Assembly (NCBI GenBank): GCA_017307505.1
Contig: JAFKEE010000055.1
Location: 1-64,000, forward strand
Source: Acidobacteriota bacterium
Lineage (GTDB): Bacteria; Acidobacteriota; Terriglobia; Bryobacterales; Bryobacteraceae
Direction of reading: 5' to 3'
Length of the DNA stretch: 64,000 nucleotides
Shown: in pieces, positions 1 to 8,964 of the stretch
Numbering within the stretch: position 1 is the first letter of the stretch
Layout of the letters: each line of letters opens with the position of its first letter
Made by a program: the position numbers and the translations under genes
Notes under the pieces: model-generated
Database searches by the model: none
What the model was told of the DNA's origin: nothing
The model's input: only the letters and a program-made list of their open reading frames with translations

Positions 1-801
1 CGTTTCATCTCAACAACCTCGTGCACGTCTTTTCCCCTCAACAGATCTCGGTACCTCCTCCTCTCAGAGTCGGTAACCGGCCTCAGTCCGTGTCAGGGGG
101 TGGGGAATTTTCGATCGGCACTATGGGGATTTTTGCACCGGCGCTGACAAGATCGCGGATACCTAGGTCGGGCCGATGGTTGGACAGGCAGTGCGAGTGA
201 TAAGCGGGAGACAAAGGGAGACACCCGTCCCACCAAGAATCACCGGCATCAGTTCTGCGGTTGAGGACCGAGTCGCACAGCCAAATCAGACTTGTCCCCT
301 TCCCTATCCCGAAGACCCCCGGGCCGCCTTTTACGGCGAACAGGCCGCAGGACGAGCGGGGTCTTCAATGGATGCCCTTCAGTCTGAACCGTCCCGCCCC
401 GAATCACCAAGAGCTGGTCGTCAATTGGGGGTAATCACCTAGGAACTCAGCCAAAGCCGCCCACTCCTTTATACGATTCCGACAATCCGTCACCACCGAA
501 CCCAGAACCGCGATCTCCGCCCTCCCTGCGGGCCGAATTCTGCGCTATACCCCACATAAAGTACAAAGCAGTAAGCAATAAGGAGGAGCAGAACCCCGTT
601 GGAATCGGTGCGACTGCCCCCTGCTCGCTTACCCGAGCCCCACCAGTTCTCAACGCCGCGCTGGTCCTGTCTTGGCCGTGCCAATCGCCTGGAATCACAA
701 TCGGAGAACCTCCCTCCGCTACCCCGGAAGCCGCTCCCATCAGCGTCCTCCCCCCACCTCGCCGCTACTTCTCCTCCGTTTCCCGCATGAAGTCATTTTC
801 A
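1..801. other. Leading stretch without a convincing gene
   Basis: I see no gene here that I can support. Short open frames exist on both strands, for example 176-442 on plus and 447-740 on minus, but none has a good ribosome binding site, a recognisable domain or the strong third-position GC bias of the genes that follow. The base composition is less GC-rich than the genic DNA downstream. No tRNA-like cloverleaf, rRNA segment or repeat was recognised. It may be a degraded genic region or a true intergenic spacer. Confidence 0.5.
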
Positions 802-830
802 TTCACAAGGGTTTGGAATATTTTTATCCT
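802..830 (+). promoter_or_regulatory. Possible sigma70-like promoter for the HGLTA-family gene
   Basis: TTCACA at 802-807 and TATCCT at 825-830 are separated by 17 bases, inside an AT-rich patch that contrasts with its surroundings. It lies about 115 bases before the start codon at 946, so a leader containing the hairpin at 899-921 would be transcribed. The hexamers are imperfect, so this is only a candidate. Confidence 0.3.
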
Positions 831-898
831 TTATTTTCAACACACCCTTCTCCAAAATTGCCTGTTCCCCCTTGACGCACCCCTTACCCTGGAATCGC

Positions 899-921
899 GC
901 CGGCTCCCATGCCGGCTTTTT
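899..921 (+). terminator. Terminator-like hairpin in the leader, just before the RBS
   Basis: GCCGGC at 899-904, a six-base loop, GCCGGC at 911-916 and then five T residues at 917-921 form a compact intrinsic-terminator-like structure. It sits only 8 bases before the AAGGAG at 930-935 that serves the gene starting at 946. It could end upstream transcription or act as an attenuator in the leader. I see no leader peptide or obvious competing antiterminator stem. Confidence 0.5.
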
Positions 922-945
922 CTATTTCTAAGGAGATTCGTCATC

Positions 946-1611
946 ATGGCTTCCGCTGCTCAAATCACCGCCAACCAGGCCAACGCTCAATTGTCCACCG
1001 GGCCCGTCACCTCCCAGGGCAAAACCCGTTCCGCCCAGAACGCCCGCCGCCACGGCCTCACCGCCCGCACTCCTCACATCCCGGAAGAAGACCGCGCCGA
1101 GTTCGCCGCCCTGGAAACCCGCCTCCGCCGCGAGACCCAGCCCAAGTCCTGCCTCGAGGAGGAGGTCTTCCACCGCATCCTCGCCCACACCTGGAACCTC
1201 CGCCGCATCGAAGCGTTCGAGTCCGCCATCCTCGCCGAAACGGACCCAATCGACTTCTCAGAGACCGACGCGGCCCGCCTGAACCACTTCGCCCGCTACC
1301 GCCGCGACCTCGAACGCTCGCTCTATCGCGCCATGAACGAACTCCGCAAACTCCAGACCGAGCGCGCCTTGCTCCAACTCCAGAGCCCCTTCGCCATCCA
1401 CGCCCTCACCGAAGCCGCACCCGTGGCCGAAGTTTCGAAACTCCAGCCGCGCATCAGCGAATACTTCATCGGTCACAACGCCGACCAGGTCCTGGTGCGA
1501 AGGCGGTTCACTTCCGGCCCGAAATCCGCCATCCAGTTCAGCAAATCCTGGACCGACGCCTGGCTCAAGGTCGCCGGCAAGGATCGGCTGGTGGCCGAAT
1601 CCGCCGCGTAA
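946..1611 (+). CDS. HGLTA-motif protein of unknown function (Acidobacteria-type family)
   Basis: This 221-residue protein has the N-terminal signature NAQLSTGP..GK..SAQNARRHGLTA at about residues 13-39, followed by a charged, probably mostly helical body rich in Arg and Glu. I recognise the signature from a family with many paralogues in Acidobacteria and some Planctomycetes, but no function is known to me. The ATG at 946 is chosen because AAGGAG (930-935) lies 10 bases upstream. The open frame extends back to 787 but that segment crosses the leader hairpin. There is no signal peptide or membrane segment. Neighbouring genes give no functional hint. Confidence 0.75.
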   Translation: MASAAQITANQANAQLSTGPVTSQGKTRSAQNARRHGLTARTPHIPEEDRAEFAALETRLRRETQPKSCLEEEVFHRILAHTWNLRRIEAFESAILAETDPIDFSETDAARLNHFARYRRDLERSLYRAMNELRKLQTERALLQLQSPFAIHALTEAAPVAEVSKLQPRISEYFIGHNADQVLVRRRFTSGPKSAIQFSKSWTDAWLKVAGKDRLVAESAA

Positions 1612-1808
1612 CCGCACTCAGCCGGTTTCGCCGAAACAAACCGAGTTTCCTGCTGGATGTCAACCGGGAGAGGTCAATGGCTGCTCGGACATGTCATGAG
1701 GGTAGAACTGGGCCGAGCGGATTTCCCGGCCCTGGCGTTACATCTATTGCAGAAACGACGCCTTTCCTGATTCCGACCGCCTTGTCTGCAACCGAGGTAG
1801 CCCCAACC

Positions 1809-4637
1809 ATGCGCTCCAGAATCACTTCCGCCGCTTTTGCCCTTGTTTCGACGGCCGCCCTGGCGGTCTCGTTGGCCCAGTCGCTGCCGCCCGGCGTCCA
1901 GAAGAAGGCTTCCGTGGGCGGTATCACCGAGTATGCGTATCCCAACGGGCTGCGCGTGCTGCTGTTCCCGAATCCGGCCAGCCCGAAGATTACGATCAAC
2001 GTGACTTACCTGGTGGGCTCGCGGCATGAAGGGTATGGCGAGACCGGCATGGCGCACCTGCTGGAGCACATGAACTTCATTGAGACGACGAACGGGCGGC
2101 AGATCAAGAATGAGATTGTCAGCCGGGGTGCGGCCTGGAATGGCACCACCTCCAACGACCGGACGAACTACTTCGAGACCGTGCCGGCTACGCCTGAGAA
2201 TCTCAAGTGGGCGTTGAGCCTGGAAGCCGACCGCATGGTGAACGTGAAGTTCACGAAGCAGATCCTCGATACAGAGATGACGGTCGTGCGGAATGAGTTT
2301 GAGCGCGGGGAGAACAGTCCGCAGAGCATCCTGCGCGAGCGGGTCGAGGCGACCGCTTACCTCTGGCACAACTATGGGAAGTCGACCATCGGCTCGAAGG
2401 ACGACCTGGAGAAGGTGCCCGTCGAGCGCCTGGCGGCGTTTTACCGCAAGTACTATCAGCCGGACAACGCGGTGCTGGTGATCACGGGCCGGCTGGATGA
2501 GGCGGCCACGCTGGCGGCTGTGAACGAGGCCTTCGGCCGGATCCCGCGGCCTGCGCGGGTGCTGGACCAGACCTATACGGTGGAGCCCGCGCAGGACGGC
2601 GAGCGGTTCGTGGAACTGCGCCGGGTGGGCGAGGGCCAGAGTGTCGTGATCGCCTATCATGGGCCGGCGGCCGGGCATCCGGATTCGGCGGCGCTGCAGG
2701 TGCTGGCGGGGATCATGAGCGGGGCCGGCGGACGGGGTCCGCGGGGCGGAGGCGGCAATGAGGGACGTCTGACGAAAGCGATTGTCGATACGCATAAGGC
2801 GGATTCGGCCGGGATGTTCGTCGCGCAGCTCTATGATCCGGGCCTGATCACGCTTTCGGCAGGTCTCAACAAAGATCAGTCTCTCGAAGAGGTCCGGAAG
2901 CTGCTGATCAGCACGGTGGAGGGGGTTGTCGCGAATCCGCCTACGAAGGAGGAGATCGAGCGGGTCACGACGCCGATGCTGCGCAACCTGGAGAACAGCC
3001 TGTCGGATCCGCAGTCGATTGCGACCGGGGCGTTGAACACGGCGATCTCCCAGGGCGACTGGCGGCTGATGTTCCTGCAGCACGACCGGTTGAAGGACAT
3101 CTCGGCCATGGATGTGGTTCGGGTCGCCAAAGCTTACTTGAAGGCGTCGAACCGGACGGTGGGCTATTTCATTCCCGAAGCGGCGCCGGACCGGACCGTG
3201 GTGCCGGCCACGCCCGACCTGTCGAGCATCCTGAAGGACTACAAGAGCACGATCCGCGTGGCGCAGGGTGAGGCCTTCGATCCGACTCCGGCGAATATTG
3301 AGAGCCGGGTGGCGCGGTCCAAGCTGCCCAATGGCATGAGGGTGGTGCTGCTGCCCAAGCAGACCGATGCGGGCATGGTGACGGGCATCATCGAGCTCCG
3401 CTTTGGAGACCAGGCGACACTGGCGGGCAGGAATGCCGCGGCGCAGTTTGCCGGGGCGCTGTTGAGCCGGGGGACGAAGTCGAAGAACCGGGAACAACTG
3501 GCGGATGCCATGCGTGTGCTGAACGCGCGCATCCAGGTGAGCGGCGGGGGCGGCGGCGGCATGGCCGGAGGACGGGGCCGCGGGCCCGCGGGTCCTACGA
3601 GCGCTCCGAATTCGGCGGTGGCCAGCATTACGGCTCCGGCGGACAAGTTCGTGGCGGCGCTGCGGCTGGCGGTGGAGATGCTGAAGGAGCCCGCGTTCGC
3701 GCAGGACGAGTTTGAGCGGCTCCGGCTGCCTCGCCTCAAGGCATTGGAAAATGTTCAGACCGAGCCGACGCAACTGGCCGCGGAGAATCTGCAGCGGCAC
3801 CTGACTCCCTGGAAAGTGGGGGATGTGTTGTATCCGATGACCCGGGAAGCGCAGTTGGCCGAGACGAACAAGGTGACGCTGGAGGATGTGAAGCAGTTCC
3901 ACGCCAAATACTACGGGGCGAACTATGGCGTGTTCGCCGTGACGGGTCCGGTGGACAAGGCCGCCGTGCTGGCGGCTGCCACGGAGCTGCTGGGGTCGTG
4001 GAACACGAGCATGGCCTATCAGCCGCTGAAGTCTTCGTTCCGGCCGGCGCCGCCATTGAATACGAAGATCGAGACGCCCGACAAGGCGAATGCGCAGTTC
4101 GAGGCAGGCCTGCGGTTCCGGTTGTCCGACAGCGATCCGGACTACCCGGCGATGCTGCTGGCCGGGTATATGTTCGGCGGTCCGATTACGTCGCACATCT
4201 CCGACCGGATCCGGAACCGGGAAGGGCTGAGCTATGGAGCGAACGCCCGGGTGGCGATTCCGGCCGAAGGGGATGCGGCGCTGCTATCCGGTACGGTGAG
4301 CCTGAATCCGGCCAATGGGCCCAAGGTGGAGTTCAGCTTCACGGATGAGCTGGCGCGGACGCTGAAGGAAGGGTTCACGGCCAAGGAAGTGGACGCCGCC
4401 AAGAAGGCGTATCTCGATGCGCGGCTGGTGAGCCGTTCGCAGGACGCGGCGCTGCTGGCCCTGCTGGCGAGTCATGAGCAGTTGGGCCGCACGATGAAGT
4501 GGGACGAGCAACTGGAGCAGAAGATCGCGAGCCTGACGCCGGAGCAGATCACGGCGGCGTTCCGGAAGCACATTCAGCCGGCGAGCCTGGCGATTGTGAA
4601 GGCCGGCGATTTCAAGGCGGCCGGTGTGTACCAGTAA
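1809..4637 (+). CDS. Secreted M16-family zinc metallopeptidase, two-module
   Basis: The 942-residue product begins with a Sec signal peptide (MRSRITSAAFALVSTAALAV). The inverted zinc motif HLLEH is at residues 83-87, and the expected third ligand is Glu163 in RNEFERG, 80 residues on, as in pitrilysin/insulinase peptidases. A second M16 repeat, without the zinc motif, starts near residue 500 (SKLPNGMRVVLLPK) and contains a glycine-rich insert (GGGGGGMAGGRGRG). Full-length bacterial M16B proteins of this fused type are usually 900-950 residues, so the gene looks intact. The open frame runs back to 909 but that part lies over the previous gene in another frame, so ATG 1809 is preferred. It probably degrades peptides in the periplasm. 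It converges with the next gene, 7 bases away. Confidence 0.9.
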   Translation: MRSRITSAAFALVSTAALAVSLAQSLPPGVQKKASVGGITEYAYPNGLRVLLFPNPASPKITINVTYLVGSRHEGYGETGMAHLLEHMNFIETTNGRQIKNEIVSRGAAWNGTTSNDRTNYFETVPATPENLKWALSLEADRMVNVKFTKQILDTEMTVVRNEFERGENSPQSILRERVEATAYLWHNYGKSTIGSKDDLEKVPVERLAAFYRKYYQPDNAVLVITGRLDEAATLAAVNEAFGRIPRPARVLDQTYTVEPAQDGERFVELRRVGEGQSVVIAYHGPAAGHPDSAALQVLAGIMSGAGGRGPRGGGGNEGRLTKAIVDTHKADSAGMFVAQLYDPGLITLSAGLNKDQSLEEVRKLLISTVEGVVANPPTKEEIERVTTPMLRNLENSLSDPQSIATGALNTAISQGDWRLMFLQHDRLKDISAMDVVRVAKAYLKASNRTVGYFIPEAAPDRTVVPATPDLSSILKDYKSTIRVAQGEAFDPTPANIESRVARSKLPNGMRVVLLPKQTDAGMVTGIIELRFGDQATLAGRNAAAQFAGALLSRGTKSKNREQLADAMRVLNARIQVSGGGGGGMAGGRGRGPAGPTSAPNSAVASITAPADKFVAALRLAVEMLKEPAFAQDEFERLRLPRLKALENVQTEPTQLAAENLQRHLTPWKVGDVLYPMTREAQLAETNKVTLEDVKQFHAKYYGANYGVFAVTGPVDKAAVLAAATELLGSWNTSMAYQPLKSSFRPAPPLNTKIETPDKANAQFEAGLRFRLSDSDPDYPAMLLAGYMFGGPITSHISDRIRNREGLSYGANARVAIPAEGDAALLSGTVSLNPANGPKVEFSFTDELARTLKEGFTAKEVDAAKKAYLDARLVSRSQDAALLALLASHEQLGRTMKWDEQLEQKIASLTPEQITAAFRKHIQPASLAIVKAGDFKAAGVYQ

Positions 4638-4644
4638 GAGCGGG

Positions 4645-5541
4645 TCAACTGAACTGGAAGAGCCGGGCGGCGTTGCGGCCCCGGATCTTCTCGCGATCGC
4701 CTGCTGAGACGAAGCTCCAGTGCTCCAGGAAAGTGCGCTCGGCGCCGGCATGGGCCTTGGCGTTCATGCCGAGGCCGCCCCATAGGATGCGGTCCGCTCC
4801 AAATTCCTGATGGGCCCGGCGGACGACCGGACCGACGGGCATGGCGGGATTGGTGAAGTAGCTCCAGCCGGAGTATTTGAAGTAGACCTTCGGGTATCGG
4901 GCCAGGGCCATGACCGAGTCGAGATCGGCCGCGGTGCCCATGCCGGTGCGGCCCATGTGGTCCAGCAGGACCGTGACCTGGGGGACGGCTTTGCAGAGGG
5001 CCGCGATCTCCGGCGCGTGATGCGGCAGGAAGTGCATCTGGATGGCGATATCGAGGTCGGCGGCTTTGCGCCAGACTTGTTGGATGCGCGGGTCGGAGAG
5101 GTCGCGGTTGCGGATGGGGCCGGTCTTCTCGGGCGCTGCGCCGGGTGCGTTCATGGCGTGGATGCGCAGGGCGACGATCCGGCGAGGGTGTGCCTTGACC
5201 AGTTCTTCCATGCGGGCCGGGGTCTTGGGATCGAGCGGATCCAGCAGAAGCGTCCCCTTGAAGAAGCCGCGGGGCGATTCGTTGTCGAAGCAGTGCCAGA
5301 GGAAGCGATGGTCGTCCTGGTAGGGTTCAGGGTGAACGAGGATGGAGTGCGAGATTCCGGCTGTCCTGGCGAAGGCGAGGTAGGGCGCCAGGGGCTCGGG
5401 TGGCGCCTGGTAAGTGCCCAGCGGGTGGTAAGGGAACGCCGCGGGTTCGAAGAGGTGGATGTGGGTGTCGATGAGGGGTGCGGAGGGAGCGCCCAGGGCC
5501 ACTCCAGCGGCGGACAGGGCGAGCAGTTCGCGGCGAGTCAT
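4645..5541 (-). CDS. Exported amidohydrolase (Amidohydro_2 family)
   Basis: This 298-residue TIM-barrel hydrolase has a twin-arginine-like leader (MTRRELLALSAAGVALGAPS), then the metal-binding motif DTHIHLF at residues 25-31. Later conserved His/Asp segments are MHFLPHH and LDHMGR, and WGGLG lies near the end. These are typical of the Amidohydro_2 group, which includes lactonases and decarboxylases of the 2-pyrone-4,6-dicarboxylate and ACMSD type. The substrate cannot be read from the sequence. It is convergent with the M16 gene and divergent from the ADOP permease, so it is probably a single-gene unit. Export of such an enzyme is common in Acidobacteria and Planctomycetes. Confidence 0.82.
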   Translation of the reverse strand: MTRRELLALSAAGVALGAPSAPLIDTHIHLFEPAAFPYHPLGTYQAPPEPLAPYLAFARTAGISHSILVHPEPYQDDHRFLWHCFDNESPRGFFKGTLLLDPLDPKTPARMEELVKAHPRRIVALRIHAMNAPGAAPEKTGPIRNRDLSDPRIQQVWRKAADLDIAIQMHFLPHHAPEIAALCKAVPQVTVLLDHMGRTGMGTAADLDSVMALARYPKVYFKYSGWSYFTNPAMPVGPVVRRAHQEFGADRILWGGLGMNAKAHAGAERTFLEHWSFVSAGDREKIRGRNAARLFQFS

Positions 5542-5658
5542 GATGGGACTGATTCTATCCCGGCTGCGGCTGGGAAGAGGCCTGGTACCCGGGGAACTCG
5601 GGGAATCTGCTCGTTTTGGCGCAGTTTCAACGGATAGCCTGAGGGCCGGGCGTCAGCG

Positions 5659-5690
5659 TCCGAATTCGGTCATTCCGCTCCGAAATCGGA
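5659..5690. promoter_or_regulatory. Tandem palindromic operator-like sites, 20 bp apart
   Basis: TCCGAATTCGGT at 5659-5670 and TCCGAAATCGGA at 5679-5690 are two near-identical palindromes (core CCGAAWTCGG). Their start positions are exactly 20 bases apart, about two helical turns, so a regulator could bind both on one DNA face. They lie in the 220-base divergent region between the amidohydrolase (minus) and the ADOP permease (plus), about 70 bases before the ADOP start. No regulator gene is adjacent. Confidence 0.5.
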
Positions 5691-5761
5691 CACAAAAACC
5701 GCGTTTTGGGCCTGTTTCTCGGGGAGTAAGGTTTGGCACGCCACGTGTATGTGTGTTTGCC

Positions 5762-8209
5762 ATGCATGCGGTACTCTCGGATCTTCGACACGGCTTTCGG
5801 ATTCTGCGGAATCATCCCGGCTTCACGTTTGTCGCGGTGTTGACGCTCGCGCTGGGCATCAGCGTGAACACGACGGTTTTCAGTTGGATCGACCACGTGC
5901 TGCTGCGGCCCTTCCCGGGCATCACGGGACCGGAGTCGCTGGCGCTGGTGGAAATGCACACCGCCAGCGGCGAGTTCCGCAACGGCATGTCGTTCCTTGA
6001 TTATCTGGACTACCGCGACCACGCCAAGCTGCTGAAGGGGCTGGCGGTGGCGCGCTTCACTCCGTTGAGCCTGGGTGGGGATGGCCGCCCGCGGCGCGCG
6101 TGGGGTGAGCTGGTGAGCGGGAACTACTTTGAAGTGCTGGGTGTGAAGCCGGCGCTGGGCCGGACGTTTACCCCGGAAGAGGGGCGGCGGGAGGCCGGCT
6201 CGGGTCCGGTGGTGGTGATCAGCCACTCATTATGGAAGAGCTATTTCCGCGAGGATCCCAACGTCCTGGGCAAGCGCCTGCGCGTGAACCGGCATGAACT
6301 GACGGTGGTGGGTGTGGCTCCTGCGGACTTCCTGGGTACGACGCCGGGGCTTGCGTATGATCTATGGGCTCCGCTGAACATGGCTACGGCCATGGGGACG
6401 GGCACCGGGACGCTGGGTTTCCGCGGCACGCGGGATCTGACGACAACCATTGCGCGGCTGCGTCCTGAGGTGAGCGTGGCCCAGGCGGGCGCGGAACTGT
6501 CGGCGTTGAGTGGCCGCATGGCGGCCGCGCATCCCGATACGAATCGGGGGATGACGGCACACCTGGTGCCCAGTTACTCCGGGCATGCCGGCGCGCAGCA
6601 ACTGCTGCAGGCACCGCTGCGGATACTGGCCGCGGTGAGCATCCTGCTGCTGCTCGTCGTCTGCGCCAATGTGGCGAATTTGCTGCTGGCCCGCGGCGTC
6701 GCGCGTCGCCGCGAGTTCGGCATCCGGCTGGCGATGGGCGCACGGCCCCAGCAGGTGCTGCGGCAGGTGTTCACCGAAACGCTGCTGCTGGCCACGATGG
6801 GCGCCTGCGCGGGCATCCTCATCTCGCCGTGGATGATGCAGATGCTGCGCGTCCTGCTGCCTCCGGTCGATGTGCCGCTGCGGTTTGAAACGGAGCTGGG
6901 CTGGCGGACTCTGATCTTCACGGCCCTGCTGTGTATTGCCGCCACGGTCGTTTGCGGGGTAGCTCCGGCATTGCTGGCGATCCGGACTTCGTTGCGGGAG
7001 AGCATGGAATCCAGCGGCCGCGGCGGGGCTTCCCGCTCGACGCATCATCTGCGGGCGGCGCTGGTCGTGTGTGAAGTGGCACTGGCGTCGGTGGCCCTGA
7101 TCGGCGCCGGCCTGTTCCTGCGCAGTTTCCGCAACGCGACCCAGATCAGCCCGGGCTTCGACACGCGGGACGTGAACGTGAGCCAGTTCTACCTGTCGGC
7201 CAGCGGGTACACCGGACCGGAGCAGCGGCAATTCTGCCGCTCGCTGCGGGAGCGGTTGGAGAGCGTCCCGGGCGTGGTAGGAGTCAGCTACGCGGACCAG
7301 GTGCCGATGAGCCTGGGGCCGATGCCGGTGCATCCGCTGACGATTCCGGGGTATGTGGCCCTGCCGGATGAGGACATGAATGTCAGCAGGATGTTCGTGG
7401 CTCCGGGGTTCACTTCCCTGTTAGGCATCGCATTGCGGGAAGGACGTGAGTTCCAGGAGTCGGACGATGAGAAGACGCCGCTGGTAATGCTTGTGAACGA
7501 GTCTTTCGTGCGGCGATACCTGCGCGGTGGGGCGGCGATCGGCGCCAGGGTGCAGGTGGAGAAAGCCTGGGCGACGGTGGTCGGGGTGGTGGCGGACTGC
7601 AAGTACAACAGCCTGACGGAGAGCGGCAAGCCGTTCTTCTATCTGCCCTTCCGGCAGAGATTTCAGCCGGGCCTGAACTTCAGCTTCTATGTGAAGACGG
7701 CGGGCAATCCGGCGGCCGTCGCGCAGGCGATGCAGCGCGAGGCGCTGAAGCTGAACCGGGATGCGATCTTCACGACGACTTCCCTGACGCAGGCGATTGA
7801 AGTCTCGCTGTACCCGCAGCGGGTGGCCGCGACGCTGCTGGGGTTCCTGGGCACGGTCTGCCTGCTGCTGGCGGGCATCGGCCTGTATAGCGTCATGAAC
7901 TATGCGGTCAGCCAGCGGACACGCGAGATGGGTATTCGCGTGGCGCTGGGGGCCCGGCCCACCCAGATCCTGGGCACCGTATTGAAGGAAGGACTCGCAT
8001 TGACGGCTGCCGGGCTCGCGCTGGGCGCCGGTTGTGCGCTGGTCTTTGCTCCGTGGGTGAGTTCGCTGCTGATCCGGATGACGGCCGTGGATCCTGCTAC
8101 TTTCGCGGCGGCGGCGGGCTTCCTGGCGGTTGTCGCCATGGCAGCCACCCTGCTGCCGGCGGGGCGGGCCGCGACGACGGCGCCGACCACCGCCTTACGG
8201 AGTGAGTGA
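5762..8209 (+). CDS. ADOP-type duplicated MacB/FtsX permease
   Basis: The 815-residue protein is a fused double permease of the acidobacterial duplicated orphan permease class. The N-terminus (RHGFRILRNHPGFTFVAVL) leads into transmembrane helix 1 near residues 22-40. A periplasmic MacB-like domain follows, with NYFEVLGVKPALGR at 121-134. A first FtsX core lies near 285-400 with RREFGIRLAMGA at 316-327. A second periplasmic domain and a second FtsX core follow, with TREMGIRVALGA near the C-terminus. No ATP-binding subunit is encoded nearby, which is the rule for this family and the reason for the name orphan. ATG 5762 is chosen because it gives the usual short cytoplasmic N-terminus. The role is probably export or envelope mechanotransmission; the substrate is unknown. 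Confidence 0.9.
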   Translation: MHAVLSDLRHGFRILRNHPGFTFVAVLTLALGISVNTTVFSWIDHVLLRPFPGITGPESLALVEMHTASGEFRNGMSFLDYLDYRDHAKLLKGLAVARFTPLSLGGDGRPRRAWGELVSGNYFEVLGVKPALGRTFTPEEGRREAGSGPVVVISHSLWKSYFREDPNVLGKRLRVNRHELTVVGVAPADFLGTTPGLAYDLWAPLNMATAMGTGTGTLGFRGTRDLTTTIARLRPEVSVAQAGAELSALSGRMAAAHPDTNRGMTAHLVPSYSGHAGAQQLLQAPLRILAAVSILLLLVVCANVANLLLARGVARRREFGIRLAMGARPQQVLRQVFTETLLLATMGACAGILISPWMMQMLRVLLPPVDVPLRFETELGWRTLIFTALLCIAATVVCGVAPALLAIRTSLRESMESSGRGGASRSTHHLRAALVVCEVALASVALIGAGLFLRSFRNATQISPGFDTRDVNVSQFYLSASGYTGPEQRQFCRSLRERLESVPGVVGVSYADQVPMSLGPMPVHPLTIPGYVALPDEDMNVSRMFVAPGFTSLLGIALREGREFQESDDEKTPLVMLVNESFVRRYLRGGAAIGARVQVEKAWATVVGVVADCKYNSLTESGKPFFYLPFRQRFQPGLNFSFYVKTAGNPAAVAQAMQREALKLNRDAIFTTTSLTQAIEVSLYPQRVAATLLGFLGTVCLLLAGIGLYSVMNYAVSQRTREMGIRVALGARPTQILGTVLKEGLALTAAGLALGAGCALVFAPWVSSLLIRMTAVDPATFAAAAGFLAVVAMAATLLPAGRAATTAPTTALRSE

Positions 8210-8533
8210 CGCCGCCGAAGAAAGGGCGGCGGTCCGGCAAAAACCGATTGCCGCTGTATGCATGCTCCAACGGTGGCACTTTTTGCCGCCAAAGCCGGAA
8301 CCTTTTACCAATGGTGAAGGCGACTCCGCTCCGGTCGGCTGCCCTTTCCATTGCATTGCGCGGCGAACAGGCCGGACGAGAGGCCGAGTGTTTTGTGACA
8401 TATAGTGGCGTCTTCGCAGCGAATAATCACACCTTGAATATTCCAGGAGATGGAGAAATAGAAATGGATTTGAGGCGGAAAAGCAGAGAAAGGCCGCAAA
8501 GCTGCAATGGTAGAGGCCATAAGGAGCTTTACC
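8210..8533. other. Intergenic spacer with a GC-rich hairpin
   Basis: A hairpin directly follows the ADOP stop codon: CGCCGCC at 8210-8216, an eight-base loop and GGCGGCG at 8225-8231. It has no T-tract, so it is at best a weak or factor-dependent terminator. The rest of the spacer turns AT-richer from about 8395 and presumably holds the promoter of the PRC-barrel gene, with TATAGT at 8401-8406 as a possible -10. A 35-codon frame from 8464 overlaps the next gene but shows no sign of being real. Confidence 0.4.
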
Positions 8534-8962
8534 ATGCAAGCAAGCAAAATCAAAAAGATCGATCCGGATAAGAAGTTTCGCCGAGTTCTGGCGGCCAGTA
8601 CGCTCGCCGGGAACAAGGTGCGGAACGCGGTTGGCGAAGACCTCGGCAAGATCGATGAAATCATGATCGATATCCCAACCGGGCGGGTGGCCTATGCTGT
8701 CCTGTCCTTCGGCGGAATCCTGCGCATGGGGAACAAACTGTTCGCGGTGCCGTGGAGCGCTCTGAGAGTGGACGAGGACGAGAAGTGCTTCATCATGGAT
8801 CTGGACAGCCAGACCCTGGAGAATGCACCAGGATTTGACAAGGACAACTGGCCCGACATGGCGGACATCACCTGGGGTGCTGAAGTCTTCAAGTACTACC
8901 GGGCCACGCCCTATTGGGATGACACCGAGACGAAGCAGTGGAGCGCTTCGAATAGGCGGTAA
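8534..8962 (+). CDS. PRC-barrel domain protein
   Basis: This 142-residue soluble protein has a PRC-barrel fold over about residues 15-90. The key segments are AASTLAGNKVRNAVGEDLGKI and IDIPTGRVAYAVLSFGG, followed by RMGNKLFAVPWSAL. PRC-barrel proteins of this size are often stress-associated sensors or RNA-processing-like scaffolds; the partner is not known. ATG 8534 has an excellent AAGGAG (8521-8526) 7 bases upstream, so it is preferred over the in-frame start at 8507. It is 2 bases from the next gene and forms a two-gene unit with it, ended by the terminator at 9445-9527. Confidence 0.85.
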   Translation: MQASKIKKIDPDKKFRRVLAASTLAGNKVRNAVGEDLGKIDEIMIDIPTGRVAYAVLSFGGILRMGNKLFAVPWSALRVDEDEKCFIMDLDSQTLENAPGFDKDNWPDMADITWGAEVFKYYRATPYWDDTETKQWSASNRR

Positions 8963-8964
8963 CC

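Noticed and set aside
176-740. Short frames on both strands in the leading region
   Set aside because: No ribosome binding site, domain or codon bias; left as non-coding.
909-1808. N-terminal extension making the M16 frame 1242 codons
   Set aside because: The extension runs over the HGLTA-family gene in another frame and is Pro/Arg-rich nonsense; the signal peptide begins at 1809.
1674-4196. 840-codon open frame on the minus strand
   Set aside because: It lies entirely over the M16 peptidase gene, has a low-complexity Arg/His/Gln-rich translation, no domain and no ribosome binding site. It is a GC-driven shadow frame.
8464-8571. 35-codon frame before the PRC-barrel gene as a leader peptide
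   Set aside because: It overlaps the real start, shows no attenuator structure around it and has no conserved feature.
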